Below are positions 61,078 through 61,800 of a stretch of 61,800 nucleotides of DNA, one piece after another. The stretch comes from Arcobacter sp. GTDB lineage: Bacteria > Campylobacterota > Campylobacteria > Campylobacterales > Arcobacteraceae. The stretch covers positions 1-61,800 of the forward strand of contig PKUJ01000021.1 in NCBI GenBank assembly GCA_002869565.1, in the 5' to 3' direction. The position numbers and the translations under genes were made by a program. Under the pieces are notes generated by a model. It had not been told where the DNA came from and did not search any database. It saw only the letters and a program-made list of their open reading frames with translations. The number at the start of each line of letters is the position of its first letter. Position 1 is the first letter of the stretch.

Positions 61078-61560
61078 ATTTACTATAATAGCTACAATTT
61101 TAAAAGGGCTAGTCTTATTAGCCTTAGCAATTGCACTAATAGTCTTATTATCAAGAGTTATTATATTTTGAGATGCCAATTTTTTTATAGCTTCATCATA
61201 ATTTCCATTTAGTAATTTAAATGAGTCTGAAATTGGGGCATTAAGTACTTTTTCCATTAATAACCCTTTTGGGTTATCACCTTTATTTAAATTTTGAGAA
61301 ATAAATATTCCACTTACAAGAGCAATAATAATTGTAGCACTTATAAATATTTTCTTAGAAAAATAGTTTTTCATACTCTTCCAATTCATAATAACATGGA
61401 AAAGTGCAGCACCTACAAATACTAAACCAAGTATTTCATGTAATTCTTTTACCGAACTATCATAAAAGTGAAAAAACATCATAGTTCCACTAATACCAAT
61501 TACAAGAAATATTGTTGTCGTAAAAGATGTTGCAATATCTCGAATGGTCCCTTTTTTCAT
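61072..61560 (-). CDS. DUF4405-like membrane protein
   Basis: 162 aa with three hydrophobic helices (SFTTTIFLVIGISGTMMFFHFY, LHEILGLVFVGAALFHVIMNW and IFISATIIIALVSGIFIS). The LHE...GLVFVGAALFHVIMNWKSMKNYF pattern, with His on two helices, fits the DUF4405 / cytochrome b561-like group that may bind heme. The C-terminal 75 residues are soluble (PISDSFKLLNGNYDEAIKKLA) and recall a small periplasmic DUF domain. Function unknown. Confidence 0.6.
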   Translation of the reverse strand: MKKGTIRDIATSFTTTIFLVIGISGTMMFFHFYDSSVKELHEILGLVFVGAALFHVIMNWKSMKNYFSKKIFISATIIIALVSGIFISQNLNKGDNPKGLLMEKVLNAPISDSFKLLNGNYDEAIKKLASQNIITLDNKTISAIAKANKTSPFKIVAIIVNK

Positions 61561-61786
61561 CTAACGTCCTTTAATCTGTTTTGTAATGAAAGTATAAAGT
61601 ATAAAAATAACAGAAGTTAAACTTTAGATTAATGAAATATTAATACTCTCTTTTAAATATATTAAAATGCTACTAAATAGCAAATTCTATAAATTTTGAA
61701 CTTTTTATTTATATTAACTCAAAACTAATTCTTAACTTACACTTTGTTTATATACTTCCATACATCAAAAAAAAAGGAAAATTAAA
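61561..61786. other. Divergent promoter region at the window end
   Basis: 226 bases between the leftward DUF4405-like gene and a rightward gene that begins at 61787. It is AT-rich with T-tracts; no clear hairpin or repeat is visible. Confidence 0.4.
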
Positions 61787-61800
61787 ATGAATTTAAAAAA
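61787..61800 (+). CDS. First codons of a gene that runs past the window
   Basis: ATG after AAGGAAAATTAAA, a good ribosome site, followed by AATTTAAAAAA (MNLK...). The lysine-rich start suggests a signal peptide, but only four to five codons are visible, so no product is called. Confidence 0.45.

Noticed and set aside
1-61800. tRNA, rRNA or CRISPR arrays
   Set aside because: No cloverleaf with TTCGANT-type arm, no rRNA-like segment and no regularly spaced repeats were seen in reading the window.

Overview
The window looks like a chromosomal segment of an Arcobacter-like member of the Campylobacterota (Arcobacteraceae). The support is very low GC, short intergenic gaps, frequent TTG/GTG starts, an oorDABC 2-oxoglutarate:acceptor oxidoreductase operon, a Campylobacter-type desulforubrerythrin divergent from a Fur-family regulator, and the cluster dapA - SDR - pgsA - rseP. 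No rRNA, tRNA or CRISPR array was seen. The genus is inferred from gene content and protein resemblance, not from a search.

Region 1 (1-5.2 kb) is accessory DNA. It begins with the 3' end of an IS3-type insertion sequence that has cut off the 3' remnant of another gene. About 0.9 kb of noncoding DNA with short repeats follows. Then comes a leftward set: tyrosine integrase (broken by one in-frame TAA), a 348-aa unknown protein, an AlpA/Xis-like DNA-binding protein, a 114-aa unknown and a protein resembling replication initiators. Together these look like a compact integrated satellite- or plasmid-like element next to the 3' end of a TIGR02757-family gene.

Region 2 (5.2-8.4 kb) is a leftward operon hipB-hipA-sir2-TIGR02757 with two matching operator-like palindromes in front of hipB. 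Region 3 (8.5-18.6 kb) holds housekeeping and transport genes: SDR, NhaC antiporter, oligopeptide-type ABC permease, rsmD, DUF2062, RNase Y, 5-FTHF cyclo-ligase, TlpA-like thioredoxin lipoprotein, ftsY, a kinase-like protein and a YqiA-like esterase. A 148-nt palindrome overlaps the end of rny.

Region 4 (18.7-31.9 kb) contains a TAXI-type TRAP transporter, a three-gene set (DUF3095 cyclase-like, RNase H-like, transglutaminase-like), LysE exporter, a delta-class carbonic anhydrase lipoprotein, small unknowns, radA, an FlK-like thioesterase, ybeY, a Ca/Na antiporter, and perR/desulforubrerythrin.

Region 5 (32-48.7 kb) holds a secreted endonuclease/phosphatase-family protein and murJ. Next is a complete heme-copper oxidase operon of A2 type (SCO, subunits I, III, IV, II with two fused cytochrome c domains, and heme O synthase). 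It ends with an MsbA-like ABC exporter, pyrD, an M16 peptidase, dapA, SDR, pgsA, rseP and a YggS-type PLP protein.

Region 6 (48.8-61.8 kb) has a duplicated leucine-rich-repeat protein with a small partner, trpC, a TPR lipoprotein, a YkgJ cysteine-cluster protein, a TrmN6-like methyltransferase, oorDABC, an HD hydrolase, a DEDDh exonuclease, trpF, rpe, outer-membrane phospholipase A, a DUF4405-like membrane protein, and the first codons of one more gene. A second palindrome with the same core as the rny one lies beside trpC. Many convergent gene pairs share one bidirectional hairpin terminator that contains a stop codon.
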